Positions 34,528 to 43,586 of a DNA stretch of 64,000 nucleotides are shown here, piece by piece. Below the pieces are notes generated by a model that worked only from the letters and a program-made list of their open reading frames with translations, did not search any database and was not told the origin of the DNA. Each line of letters starts with the position of its first letter. Positions within the stretch are counted from its first letter, which is position 1. The stretch is from Vibrio sp. SCSIO 43135 (GTDB taxonomy: Bacteria > Pseudomonadota > Gammaproteobacteria > Enterobacterales > Vibrionaceae). The position numbers and the translations under genes are program-made. The DNA lies in contig NZ_CP071860.1 in the NCBI RefSeq assembly GCF_023716665.1, positions 1,488,001-1,552,000 of the forward strand. The letters are read 5' to 3'.

Positions 34528-35859
34528 TTATTCGTCATCCACTTTTGGTGCAACTTTCTTTTTCGGGATGAACACCGTATCACCCACTGCCACATTTTGG
34601 TGGAAGCTCTTATCACGTTTAACAGGCTTTTTAGGCGTTTTCTTCGCTTGTGGGCGAGCTTTCTTCTTAACAGGGCCTTTGCCACGATAATCCTTCTTAG
34701 GTGGACGTAAGCCTTTAAACTTACCTTTCAATCCCTCAAGTACAGAGAACTCAAGATCTTGTTGTAAGTATGATTCAACACGCTTAAAACTGTCCCAATC
34801 TTTCGGGCCAACCAACGAGATCGCATCACCTTTATTACCCGCACGGCCGGTACGGCCAACACGGTGAACATACTCTTCTGTATGTTTAGGCATATCAAAG
34901 TTGATCACATGGGTAACATTTGCAATGTCCAAACCGCGAGAAGCAACATCTGTGGTTACCAATATCTTGAATACCGCTCGTTCGAACTGACTCATGATGG
35001 TGTTACGCTGAGTCTGGTTCAAGTTGCCACTCAATGCGACTGCTTTAAGCTTCTTCTCGTTTAGCTTTTCGGTTAAGCGGTCGGTATCGGCACGAGTCGC
35101 AGTAAAGATGATCACCTGACGATACTCTGCTTCTTCTAGCACACGCTCAAGAATAGCTTCTTTATGATCTAAGTGGTCACACAGGTAAAATTTCTGAGTG
35201 ATATCTTTGTGCTCTTGGTTGGAAACACCAATAGAAATACGCTTCGGTGCATCAAGCATTTCCGACGCAATATCGTTCACCTCAGCATGATCCAACGTAG
35301 CAGAAAACATCAGAGTCTGACGGCGACGGTGTTTTGCGGCATTGTGGATACGGCGAAGTTCTGGAGCAAAACCCAAATCAAGCATGCGATCAGCTTCATC
35401 GAGAACCAGAGTCTCCAATCCTTCTAAGTACAGAGATCGGTGCTCTAGGTGATCCGCTAAACGCCCTGGTGTCGCAACAATAAACTTAGGGTGGCGACGT
35501 AGCGCTTTCACTTGGTCGTTAAAGTTCTCCCCACCAAGAATCAGTGCAGCCTCGTAAGATAAACCGCCCAGCATAGTGCGCAGTTCACCGTATACCTGTT
35601 TGGCAAGCTCACGAGTTGGAGCCAAAATAAGCCCACGCGGGTCTTTGGCTGAGAATGCTTTGTTCTTTAAAGACTTATGCAACATAGGAAGAACAAATGC
35701 TAGCGTTTTACCTGAACCAGTTTTCGACGACGCTAATAGATCTTTGCCCGCAATCGCAACAGGGATCGCTTGGCGTTGTATATCAGTCGCCTGTTTAAAA
35801 TCATAGTGGTTAAGGTTCTTCAATAAACGATTGTCTAAACCTAATTCTTTAAAGTGCAA
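34528..35859 (-). CDS. DEAD-box ATP-dependent RNA helicase
   Basis: An RNA helicase of about 443 residues. The Q motif (FKQATDIQRQAIP), Walker A ASSKTGSGKT, DEAD (LVLDEADRMLDLGF), SAT (MFSATLDH) and motif VI HRVGRTGRAG are intact, so it unwinds short RNA duplexes with ATP. The C-terminus is a 70-residue Lys/Pro-rich tail (PKKDYRGKGPVKKKARPQ) that should bind RNA. It resembles RhlE/SrmB-type ribosome or cold-shock helicases. TTG 35859 is taken as start, giving MHFKELGLDN, with GGAGAG upstream; the TTG at 35871 overlaps that ribosome site. Confidence 0.9.
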   Translation of the reverse strand: MHFKELGLDNRLLKNLNHYDFKQATDIQRQAIPVAIAGKDLLASSKTGSGKTLAFVLPMLHKSLKNKAFSAKDPRGLILAPTRELAKQVYGELRTMLGGLSYEAALILGGENFNDQVKALRRHPKFIVATPGRLADHLEHRSLYLEGLETLVLDEADRMLDLGFAPELRRIHNAAKHRRRQTLMFSATLDHAEVNDIASEMLDAPKRISIGVSNQEHKDITQKFYLCDHLDHKEAILERVLEEAEYRQVIIFTATRADTDRLTEKLNEKKLKAVALSGNLNQTQRNTIMSQFERAVFKILVTTDVASRGLDIANVTHVINFDMPKHTEEYVHRVGRTGRAGNKGDAISLVGPKDWDSFKRVESYLQQDLEFSVLEGLKGKFKGLRPPKKDYRGKGPVKKKARPQAKKTPKKPVKRDKSFHQNVAVGDTVFIPKKKVAPKVDDE

Positions 35860-36493
35860 AGGACTCTCCAATTACTGATTACTACCCAGTACAAACACGC
35901 TTATTCCAGTGTAGTAAAAGGGGGAAATTTAAAAACGCGATATAATAGCGTGAAACCCATCTATATAGATAGAGATCACATAAAATTTATCCGGTTAAAA
36001 AAGTTTTCACGAATTAACTGCCCTCTATATTCAAGCGCTATTCAAACAAATAGTCGATAATCTGGTAAGCGCCAAAGCAACAAACGACAAAATGCTTTCC
36101 AATAAAGCTCAACTGATGGCAATGCTTTGGTCGGAAACAGCCAGCTAGCTTAGAACAGATAAAAACTCGTTAAGATTCATACACCTTCACAGAGCTAAAT
36201 GACTTCGACAGGTGTTTAGAATGGCACACACCACCTAGTTCTCACCGCTATAACTTCCCCCTCGCCAGTGCGTACGAAGTACGATTAAACAGCCGAATTA
36301 TTTGGCAAATCTATACATCGCAAATATGAGACAGCCCTCAATTAATCGACTAATTGTTCAAATCCTTGGGTTTTTCTGACTTTTGCCTACTATGTCTTCG
36401 GCTAGATTGTGACTACAATTTATTTCGTCACTATATGATAAAGAATGTATAGGGCGAATTTTTGATACTTACTCATATGCAAGGAGTTCATAT
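35860..36493. other. 634-base gap between helicase and lpp
   Basis: No confident gene. It holds the helicase and lpp promoters. ATCTATATAGAT (35959-35970) is a perfect 12-bp palindrome near the helicase. An open frame from 35999 to 36148 without a proper start codon encodes about 49 protein-like residues ending WSETAS and may be a gene remnant. A TATATGAT box near 36434-36441 may be the lpp -10 region. An AAGGAG site at 36481-36486 serves lpp. Confidence 0.4.
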
Positions 36494-36763
36494 ATGAACA
36501 AGATGTTAATCGCAGCTGCAGCTTCTTCTGTACTTCTACTAGCTGGTTGTGCTTCTGGTCCGGACGAAGAAACAACGGCAAAAATGAACGATCTAAACGA
36601 TCAAGTTAGCCAACTGAGCCAAGAAGTATCTGCACTTAAGAGCGAGCACGCGGCACTAACGTCTGAAGCACAGCAAGCTAAAGACGCAGCAGCAGCGGCA
36701 CAAGAAGAAGCAGCTCGTGCAAACGAACGTATCGACAACATCGCTCAGTCTTACACTAAGTAA
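36494..36763 (+). CDS. lpp: major outer membrane lipoprotein Lpp (Braun lipoprotein)
   Basis: An 89-residue lipoprotein. The signal ends with the lipobox LLAGC (Cys19). The mature part is a heptad coiled coil (MNDLNDQVSQLSQEVSALKS and onward) with an Ala-rich middle, ending in SYTK; the final Lys is the residue joined to meso-diaminopimelate in peptidoglycan by L,D-transpeptidases. It trimerises and ties the outer membrane to the wall. A convergent gene at 36845 encodes just such a transpeptidase. Frequent preferred codons and a strong AAGGAG fit high expression. Confidence 0.92.
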   Translation: MNKMLIAAAASSVLLLAGCASGPDEETTAKMNDLNDQVSQLSQEVSALKSEHAALTSEAQQAKDAAAAAQEEAARANERIDNIAQSYTK

Positions 36764-36776
36764 TTCTCAGTCATGT

Positions 36777-36806
36777 AAAAAAGGTCTGCATTAGCAGACC
36801 TTTTTT
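36777..36806. terminator. terminator between lpp and the L,D-transpeptidase gene
   Basis: AAAAAAGGTCTGC (36777-36789) pairs with GCAGACCTTTTTT (36794-36806) around ATTA; bidirectional. Confidence 0.92.
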
Positions 36807-36844
36807 AATTACCACTATAACACGATTTGTATACCCACATGACT

Positions 36845-37747
36845 TCAGTTTAAGCTAGGGGCAACCACTTCAACCGGCACCCCATTTTGCGCCAGTATCG
36901 CCGCTCTCGCCTTAGAGTCCGACAAATCAAATTCTTCCAGCCACCACGTCAGCTCCAGAGGCACATTTAAGTTTTTCTTGCTGCCATCACTTCGAGTCAA
37001 AGGTTCATGGGCCTCAACAAAGACACTGCGGTCCGGTTCGAGCGCAACTTTGATAGGCTCGTCGATAATCGTCACCTTTTCTCCACGTGTAACCTGAGCA
37101 AACAACCATTCGATATCCGCCGGATTCATCCGAATACAACCCGCACTCACCCGCATGCCAATACCAAAGTCCTTGTTGGTGCCATGAATCAGATACTCTC
37201 CATGACCATAAGCCAAACGTAGAGCGTACTCTCCAAGTGGATTATCAGGGCCAGCAGGTACAACCGCTGGCAGTTCAATACCTTTGTCTAAATACTCTTT
37301 ACGAATCGATTTAGGTGGAGTCCAAGTTGGGTTTGGTCTTTTTTGACTGATCTTGGTTTCCATTTCAGGCGTGTCGCGTCCAATACGTCCAATTCCAACT
37401 GGGAAGACATGTACTTTGTTGATTTCAGGTTCAAAGTAATAAAGACGCAGTTCAGCGAGATTAATCACAATGCCTTCACGAGGCACTTGAGGCAGTATGA
37501 TCTGAGTTGGGATGGTGAGCACATAATCTTCCTGAGGGAGAAAAGGGTCTACCCCTTTGTTAGCCGCCATCAAAGACAAAAAACCCACATCGTATTGTTT
37601 TGCAATATTGGCCAGCGTTTCACCCTTTTCAATCGCGTGGTATTGGGTTCTACCGACCAAGTTACTTCCTTCTGCGGGAAGTTCGTAAGTCGCAGCAAAC
37701 ACAGGCGCACTCAAACAGCACATCAATGAGAGAAACTTACGTATCAT
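36845..37747 (-). CDS. L,D-transpeptidase (YkuD) with LysM domain
   Basis: A 300-residue periplasmic enzyme. Signal peptide to about residue 18 (APVFA), a LysM peptidoglycan-binding domain (YHAIEKGETLANIAKQYDVG, about 38-85), then the YkuD catalytic domain with EYLIHGTN and SAGCIRMNP, containing the His and catalytic Cys. Such enzymes (ErfK/YbiS/YcfS group) attach Lpp to peptidoglycan and/or make 3-3 cross-links. Convergence with lpp supports the anchoring role; I recall V. cholerae LdtB being encoded at the equivalent place. AGGA precedes the ATG. Confidence 0.9.
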   Translation of the reverse strand: MIRKFLSLMCCLSAPVFAATYELPAEGSNLVGRTQYHAIEKGETLANIAKQYDVGFLSLMAANKGVDPFLPQEDYVLTIPTQIILPQVPREGIVINLAELRLYYFEPEINKVHVFPVGIGRIGRDTPEMETKISQKRPNPTWTPPKSIRKEYLDKGIELPAVVPAGPDNPLGEYALRLAYGHGEYLIHGTNKDFGIGMRVSAGCIRMNPADIEWLFAQVTRGEKVTIIDEPIKVALEPDRSVFVEAHEPLTRSDGSKKNLNVPLELTWWLEEFDLSDSKARAAILAQNGVPVEVVAPSLN

Positions 37748-38132
37748 GGTGTTAATCCTTACATCCTATCGTCTGGCTAGGTTATCTCTGTTGTGGCAAC
37801 AGAATCAACTCATTCAGCCAGTTATGACCAACAGCTTACTTTTCCTTCACTCTTCTTAGACTAACGTGGCGCGACAACAATTTTAGTAAACACCCAACCT
37901 AATGAGCATAGTTCGAATCGTTGTGAAACGTTTTCCCGAATCGATTGCCTTACCAGTTTCAACAGATTTGGTTATCAATAATAAGATTAGTGATCAAACC
38001 AAGCCAATTTGTGACACACTTCTCAAGGAAGCTTGCATTATCTAGCTAGTATTGCCTCAACAAATAAATACGCATTCAACAGAAATAGTAATTTGCATAT
38101 CGCATCTACTATAAAACTTTGGAGTAACGACA
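37748..38132. other. 385-base divergent region between L,D-transpeptidase and deoD
   Basis: No gene seen. It includes the promoters of both flanking genes and a CRP-like site at 38010-38025. The rest is AT-rich without clear structure. Confidence 0.45.
38010..38025 (+). promoter_or_regulatory. CRP-like site upstream of deoD
   Basis: TGTGACACACTTCTCA fits TGTGA-N6-TCACA with one mismatch in the right half. It is centred about 115 bases before the deoD start codon. Nucleoside catabolic genes are commonly CRP-controlled, which supports but does not prove the site. Confidence 0.45.
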
Positions 38133-38843
38133 ATGGCAACCCCTCACATTAACGCACAACCAGGTGATTTCGCTGAAACAGTCCTAATGCCAGGCGACCC
38201 GCTACGTGCAAAATACATCGCGGAAACATTCCTAGATGATGTAAAACAAGTGTGTGATGTTCGCAACATGTTCGGCTACACAGGCACTTACAAAGGCAAA
38301 AAAGTGTCAGTAATGGGTCACGGTATGGGTATTCCTTCATGCTGTATCTATGTGCACGAACTTATCGCTGAGTACGGTGTAAAGAATGTTATCCGTGTAG
38401 GTAGCTGTGGCGCTGTTCGTGACGACGTTAAACTAATGGACGTTGTTATCGGTATGGGCGCGTCAACGGACTCTAAAGTGAACCGTATCCGCTTCAACAA
38501 CCACGACTTCGCAGCGATTGCTGATTTCGGTCTACTTGAAGAAGCAGTAAACCAAGCTCGTGCTCAAGAAGTACCAGTAAAAGTAGGTAACGTTTTCTCT
38601 GCAGACCTATTCTACACACCAGAAGCTGATATCTTCGAGAAGATGGAAAAACTAGGCATCCTAGGTGTAGATATGGAAGCAGCGGGCATCTACGGTGTAG
38701 CGGCAGATCTTGGTGCAAAAGCGCTAACAATTCTAACGGTTTCTGACCACATCATCCGTGGCGAGAAACTGAGCTCTGAAGAGCGCCAAAAATCATTCAA
38801 CGACATGATGAAAGTGGCTCTTGAGACTGCGATTAACATCTAA
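38133..38843 (+). CDS. deoD: purine-nucleoside phosphorylase DeoD
   Basis: A 236-residue enzyme that splits purine (deoxy)nucleosides with phosphate into base and (deoxy)ribose-1-phosphate. TPHINAQPGDFAETVLMPGD holds the His4 and Gly20-type phosphate contacts, VGSCGAV follows, DMEAAGIYGVA binds the ribose, and TVSDHI has the Asp that protonates the base. Length and motifs match the hexameric bacterial type. GGAG eight bases before the ATG. It stands apart from other deo genes. Confidence 0.95.
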   Translation: MATPHINAQPGDFAETVLMPGDPLRAKYIAETFLDDVKQVCDVRNMFGYTGTYKGKKVSVMGHGMGIPSCCIYVHELIAEYGVKNVIRVGSCGAVRDDVKLMDVVIGMGASTDSKVNRIRFNNHDFAAIADFGLLEEAVNQARAQEVPVKVGNVFSADLFYTPEADIFEKMEKLGILGVDMEAAGIYGVAADLGAKALTILTVSDHIIRGEKLSSEERQKSFNDMMKVALETAINI

Positions 38844-38864
38844 TCCTTGGATAAGTAGTACTTC

Positions 38865-38886
38865 GCTGCCAGTTTACGCTGGCAGC
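38865..38886 (+). terminator. stem-loop after deoD
   Basis: GCTGCCAG (38865-38872) and CTGGCAGC (38879-38886) pair around a 6-base loop. No T run follows, so it may be a Rho-type or processing structure rather than a classic terminator. Confidence 0.55.
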
Positions 38887-38911
38887 CCAGATTATTCCCG
38901 AGGGGGCGATT

Positions 38912-40381
38912 GTGTCTAACGGCAAACTACCAAAGGAAGCTGAAGGGTTACAACTCAACTTTTGTAAAACATTGGCGTGTGACAACTTTGGACTGAGTGA
39001 TGCAGAGCGTTATGTGCTGCAGCATGCTAACCCTAAACGACCAGCGATGGTATGCCGTGAGTGTGGAGCTTTCCCCCCCTTACTTAACAATCAGGAAGTG
39101 TTGAACGAGTTACATCGTTTAAGACACCTGCACAGCGATGGGCTCCCTGCCTGTCGTAATGATGAATGCGACAACTTCGGTTTGTCTGTTCACACCCATA
39201 AACACCTCTACCATGCCTTTGGTTATAGTGGCGACAGACAGCGTTACCGCTGCAAACATTGCCAATCAACCTTTGTCGATAAATGGTCCGGCTCAAACAA
39301 GAAACTCGCTTTCCAAGAGAATTTACTTGGTTTGCTGTTTATGAGCTACTCAGTGCGTGAAATCTGCCGCAAGCTTTCGATTAACCCAAAAACCTTCTAC
39401 GACCATGTTGAGCATATCGCCAGCCGCTGTCGCAGAAAGTTGGCTATGATCGATGCTCGTTGGGTAAACCACGCTACCGATTACCAACTCGCGTCGCACT
39501 ACGTATCACTTCAACCAAAGAGCAACAATGGTGTGCTTTGGATCGCCACCGGTGAAGCCGAAACTGGATACATTCTGTGTCAGCATGTGAACTACTCCGC
39601 TGGTGAAGAACCTTCTGGTTCTATTGATCATAACCCTTACGAAAACCCGTCTCGTTTCGTATCTCGTGATCACTCCTCTGAAGCGAACATGCCTGTACCG
39701 ACTCCTTCTCCGGTTTTGCGTGAGCGAATTGACCAACAGTACCAAGCCATTTTGGCGCGCGGTAATGTAGAAGACCCAATGGGCAACCTAACGGTGTTCA
39801 ATTACCCGTCAAAAGGGGCGTTGATTCGACCACCTTATACGTCATATGCCCATTTCTTACACGTGTTGGATATGTGTGGCGAAGAAAAGCGTGTCTCCAT
39901 CTATATGCCACAAGATCCAGTTCTTCGCTCTGCAGCCTTGAGTGTCTGCCTGCCAAGAATACAGCGTCAAAATATCGACCTTATGTACGTGGAAGAAGAT
40001 AGCCAATGGAATCGTGACTTCAGTGTCGACAAAGTAGATATTGTGCATATGGGATGGTGGCGTGACCGCTGGGCCATCGCAAACCAACCAAGCGCTTCCA
40101 AAGGAATTTGTTACCTTGCGGGTGACAAAACTGAGCCGGAGGCGTGGCTACAAAAGGCATCCATTAGAAAAACCGAATTTTATCAGCAACGTTTCCAACT
40201 GCTGTTTGGTCCATTTATCAACGAACCAAGACGTAAACTTCGCCCAGGTGGCCTACTGCCTATGCTGGATATTTTCCGTGCTTGGCACAATCTGTGCTAC
40301 CAAGATAAGAACGGTAACACCGCAGCACAAAATCTTGGTTTGACCGATTCGCCACTGACGTTGAGAGATCTGCTTTCATAA
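38912..40381 (+). CDS. tandem zinc-ribbon, transposase-like protein
   Basis: A 489-residue protein. Two duplicated zinc-binding modules occupy the first 130 residues: C-x4-C-DNFGL with CRECG, then C-x4-C-DNFGL with YRCKHCQSTFVDKW, the latter very like the InsA zinc ribbon of IS1-type transposases. A helix-turn-helix follows (SVREICRKLSINPKTFYDHV). The remaining 290 residues show no clear DDE catalytic set to me, and there are no flanking repeats. It could be a domesticated transposase acting as a DNA-binding regulator. GTG start with GAGGGGG upstream. Confidence 0.6.
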   Translation: MSNGKLPKEAEGLQLNFCKTLACDNFGLSDAERYVLQHANPKRPAMVCRECGAFPPLLNNQEVLNELHRLRHLHSDGLPACRNDECDNFGLSVHTHKHLYHAFGYSGDRQRYRCKHCQSTFVDKWSGSNKKLAFQENLLGLLFMSYSVREICRKLSINPKTFYDHVEHIASRCRRKLAMIDARWVNHATDYQLASHYVSLQPKSNNGVLWIATGEAETGYILCQHVNYSAGEEPSGSIDHNPYENPSRFVSRDHSSEANMPVPTPSPVLRERIDQQYQAILARGNVEDPMGNLTVFNYPSKGALIRPPYTSYAHFLHVLDMCGEEKRVSIYMPQDPVLRSAALSVCLPRIQRQNIDLMYVEEDSQWNRDFSVDKVDIVHMGWWRDRWAIANQPSASKGICYLAGDKTEPEAWLQKASIRKTEFYQQRFQLLFGPFINEPRRKLRPGGLLPMLDIFRAWHNLCYQDKNGNTAAQNLGLTDSPLTLRDLLS

Positions 40382-40437
40382 CTCAACGCTATGAAGTCGT
40401 GAAGCTAGCCCCACAATTGATTTTATAAGAGTGTTGC

Positions 40438-40453
40438 GCGCAAAATTTTGCGC
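40438..40453. promoter_or_regulatory. 16-bp perfect palindrome upstream of the TPR/GGDEF pair
   Basis: GCGCAAAATTTTGCGC is fully self-complementary, about 83-98 bases before the TTG start at 40536. It may be an operator. As a hairpin it would have no loop, so a protein site is more likely. Confidence 0.45.
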
Positions 40454-40535
40454 AAATAGGTAGTGCTAATTCAGCAACTATTCTTATAATCAATAAGGTA
40501 ACATTGTTTTACTGTGTTTTAAGGGACTGATTAGA

Positions 40536-42023
40536 TTGGACAAAAATCAACACCTTCTTGAAGTTGAGATTGAACAACTCAAAGCTCGCATTGAAGCTGA
40601 GCCTGAGAAAGTGTTACTGATCGCGGAACAATGTGAAATTCGCGCTACACAGATATTCTTCCCAGAAGGTGCGATTCAAAGTCTCATCATTATGTCGCGC
40701 TGTGCTTGGTGCCTGATGGACTACCGTAAAGGCTTGAAGTACATCAAAGACGCCTTCACACGGCAAAATGCCCTCGACACCGATACTTATCTACCTGAGA
40801 TTCTCCATATTCATGCGCTGCAATATTGGGGGCAAGCGAAATACTACACGGCTCAGCAATTTTGGATTAATGCGCTCGAACAATCAGCATTGGTCGATGA
40901 AGTAGAAATTCAAATTGAATCCTTAATCGGTTTAGGTAACGTCTGGCGTATCACCAACGAATATAAGCTGGCCAGTTCAACCCATGAGCTCGCCGTACAA
41001 GTCGCCAATAATATGCGTATTGATTGGCTTGAAGGTAAAGCACGTATTCTACTCGCTTGGGATCTCTACTTACTCAACAATTATGTTGAAATGCTCACCA
41101 TTCTCGACGGCGCAGAAGAAGTGCTGCGTGACCACAGCGATAAAACTTGGCACGCCGAAGTGTGGGATTTTCGAGGCCTAGCATTACTCGGCTTAGAACG
41201 CGCTGAAGACGCAGAAATCGCGACGAAAAAAGCCCATGACCTTGCGGTAAAGCATGACTTGGTTTGGATGAAAGCTCATTCGTATATCAGCCGCGCGCGT
41301 CTCGAATTATTAAGAAAGAACCCTGAAGCCGCTGCCGAATTGCTGGTTGAAGCCGAAGCGTCAGCAGTGAAGTTTGATAACGGCGAGCTGCTATCGCAAA
41401 TCTGTTTTCAACAATCCCGCGTTGCAGAAGAAGGCGGCGATTTCGAGAAAGCACTAAGCTCATTCAAAAAATACCGCAAGCACTCCATCGATATGCTGCG
41501 TGAACAAACCACACGCGTGGGTTTGGACAAAGCAAGAACCTCCAAGCGTCAACTCGAACAACGTGCCCGTAAACTGATTAACCGAATTCGGGGGCAACAC
41601 GAGTTCGATCCTGAAAAGCACCTGACCAATATGGTGTCAGAAACCTATTGGTGGGAGCAGTTGGTTCTATTTAAAACGGAACTCAAGCGCTCCAACTACT
41701 CCGTGATTATGATCCAACACGATAAGCCAGCGTACTTAGATGTCTGTACCGAGATCGTCCATTCACTGTGTAGCCAACAAGACCTTCTTTCCAGAATAAG
41801 TTCTGAGCGCATTTGTCTTCTGCTTGCCGATAAAGATGATGCAGCGTTAGAAGTCTTCAAAGTCATTGCCAAAATGATTGAAATATACCCTTGGCAACGA
41901 AAAGGGCTCAATGCCCAACTGCCTAAAGTGATGCTGCAAGATATTCTCACTTTTCCATTCACTCTAGAGCAGCTCGAACAAAGCCAAGTAAAGGACGATT
42001 CAAATGGAACAGCTACTCAATAA
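40536..42023 (+). CDS. TPR-repeat protein with degenerate GGDEF-like domain
   Basis: A 495-residue cytoplasmic protein made mostly of TPR-like helical pairs (about residues 40-320), then a helical linker (KARTSKRQLEQRARKLINRI) and a C-terminal domain of about 150 residues. That domain follows a GGDEF outline (YWWEQLVLFKTELKRSNYSV, then SSERICLLLAD where GG[DE]EF would stand), so no cyclase activity is expected. It overlaps the active TPR-GGDEF gene by 20 bases, suggesting a coexpressed pair. TTG start with AAGGGA nine bases upstream. Family name uncertain. Confidence 0.6.
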   Translation: MDKNQHLLEVEIEQLKARIEAEPEKVLLIAEQCEIRATQIFFPEGAIQSLIIMSRCAWCLMDYRKGLKYIKDAFTRQNALDTDTYLPEILHIHALQYWGQAKYYTAQQFWINALEQSALVDEVEIQIESLIGLGNVWRITNEYKLASSTHELAVQVANNMRIDWLEGKARILLAWDLYLLNNYVEMLTILDGAEEVLRDHSDKTWHAEVWDFRGLALLGLERAEDAEIATKKAHDLAVKHDLVWMKAHSYISRARLELLRKNPEAAAELLVEAEASAVKFDNGELLSQICFQQSRVAEEGGDFEKALSSFKKYRKHSIDMLREQTTRVGLDKARTSKRQLEQRARKLINRIRGQHEFDPEKHLTNMVSETYWWEQLVLFKTELKRSNYSVIMIQHDKPAYLDVCTEIVHSLCSQQDLLSRISSERICLLLADKDDAALEVFKVIAKMIEIYPWQRKGLNAQLPKVMLQDILTFPFTLEQLEQSQVKDDSNGTATQ

Positions 42024-43584
42024 AATCACTGACTCAGGGCTTGATCCTTCCTCTGTCGCTGGTGAAGAGGCTATCATTTTTTGGAATCATGTCCGCCTAC
42101 ATATCGCGACTACAGGTCTAGAACGCGCGCAATGCTTTATCATCAGTGCTGAGTACCGCAGTGAACTTCTTCAAGTCCAAGCCAGCATTGATGAGCTAAG
42201 GTTGGCACTCGAACAGCTTAGCTTGCCGCAAGACGCTGAAGTCATTCTATCGGTACGCAACAGCTTAAGCGAGCGCTTGGTTGATACGGGCGACTACAGC
42301 TCTGCTTTGGCCGAATACATTTCTTCATCCAGTATTGCGGTCGAACACGGCTTCATTGACGACTATGTACTTTCGGTACTTGGAATGGGTAACTTGTGTG
42401 ATGCCTATGGCGACCACAATCGAGCACTACGTTATTATCAAAAGATAGATAGCCTCGATCATGCTATCTCGAGCCGTTCCCTTAGATTACGCTATAAACT
42501 GTACATGCTGTCGTGTTTCATCGAACTGGGCCGAATCGCTGCTGCGAACGATCTCATTCGTGAGTGTGAGGAGCTCAGTATATTGGTCAGCGATAAAATT
42601 CTGACTGGGCAAATCCACCTCTATCAAGCCAAATTATTCCGCTTACAGAAAAAGTATCAAGAAGCGCTGCAAACCGTAGCTAACGTCCAATATGCCGCTG
42701 GTAATGTTCATTCTAGCTGGTTGTCTAATATGGTCCGGCTTGAGCTAGCACACTGTTTAAGCAGTGTAGGGCGAGCCGATGTAGCGAGTCTAGTTCTGCA
42801 TAGCGCGGCCAAACGTATCAAAGACCATTCAGCACCGATTCTTGCCAAACACCTCTACGATTCAACCAGTGCCATCGACGAGCACTGTGGCAACTTTCAA
42901 GATGCGCTGAAAAATCAGAAAAAAGCTTATCGAATTGAATCGGATTTAATGAAAAACATTCCGATCAGCGAACTAGGAGCCAGCCAGTTAAGACGTTTGT
43001 CTCGCTTCGAGTTACAACTGAAGCTGATCCTATCTGAAATCGAAAATCGTGAGCTTAAAGAAACGACCGAAAGTCAGAAAAACACCGTAGCGCAATTGCA
43101 GCAGGACGTGTTCACCGACCCTCTTACCAACTTGCACAATAGGCGCTGGTTAGACGTCAAACTTAAAGATCTGCTGCTACATGAAACACCGTTTGCTTTG
43201 ATGGTCATTGATATCGACCACTTTAAATCAATCAACGATGAACTAAGCCATTTAGTGGGTGACAAAGCCATTGTGAATGTTTCCAACGAGCTCGCCACTT
43301 ACTTCCGCTTTAGAGGCGCTTCGTGTGTTCGCTTCGGCGGAGAAGAGTTTTTGGTTATTTTAGAAAAAAGTACCTTAGAGCAAGCGCAGATGCATGCCGA
43401 GAACTATCGCGAACGTATATTCCAATTTGGCTGGCACGATATCCTAGGTGAGCGCGGCTTAACAGTTAGCCTAGGCATCACCCTCCATCGAGAAGGTGAG
43501 AACACCCAACGCACTTTCTACCGCGCCGACAAAGCATTGTACCGTGCTAAAGCAAACGGCCGTAATCAAGTCTGCACTGAATAG
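42004..43584 (+). CDS. TPR-GGDEF diguanylate cyclase
   Basis: A 526-residue soluble protein: TPR-like helical repeats (about 50-340), a coiled-coil linker, and a GGDEF domain beginning DPLTNLHNRRWLD. The active-site loop RFGGEEF (GGEEF at 445-449) is intact, as are the substrate-binding FALMVIDIDHFKSIND, so it should make c-di-GMP from GTP. The RxxD product-inhibition site expected just before the loop is absent (FRGA). The TPR part likely senses a partner protein, perhaps the product of the overlapping upstream gene. Confidence 0.87.
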   Translation: MEQLLNKITDSGLDPSSVAGEEAIIFWNHVRLHIATTGLERAQCFIISAEYRSELLQVQASIDELRLALEQLSLPQDAEVILSVRNSLSERLVDTGDYSSALAEYISSSSIAVEHGFIDDYVLSVLGMGNLCDAYGDHNRALRYYQKIDSLDHAISSRSLRLRYKLYMLSCFIELGRIAAANDLIRECEELSILVSDKILTGQIHLYQAKLFRLQKKYQEALQTVANVQYAAGNVHSSWLSNMVRLELAHCLSSVGRADVASLVLHSAAKRIKDHSAPILAKHLYDSTSAIDEHCGNFQDALKNQKKAYRIESDLMKNIPISELGASQLRRLSRFELQLKLILSEIENRELKETTESQKNTVAQLQQDVFTDPLTNLHNRRWLDVKLKDLLLHETPFALMVIDIDHFKSINDELSHLVGDKAIVNVSNELATYFRFRGASCVRFGGEEFLVILEKSTLEQAQMHAENYRERIFQFGWHDILGERGLTVSLGITLHREGENTQRTFYRADKALYRAKANGRNQVCTE

Positions 43585-43586
43585 CT

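Noticed and set aside
37343..37729. 128-codon + strand frame opposite the L,D-transpeptidase
   Set aside because: The - strand gene has full LysM and YkuD motifs; the + strand product has an unnatural composition.
38912..40381. Intact IS1-like insertion sequence
   Set aside because: No terminal inverted repeats, no insB-like partner, no target duplication; the gene is far longer than insA.
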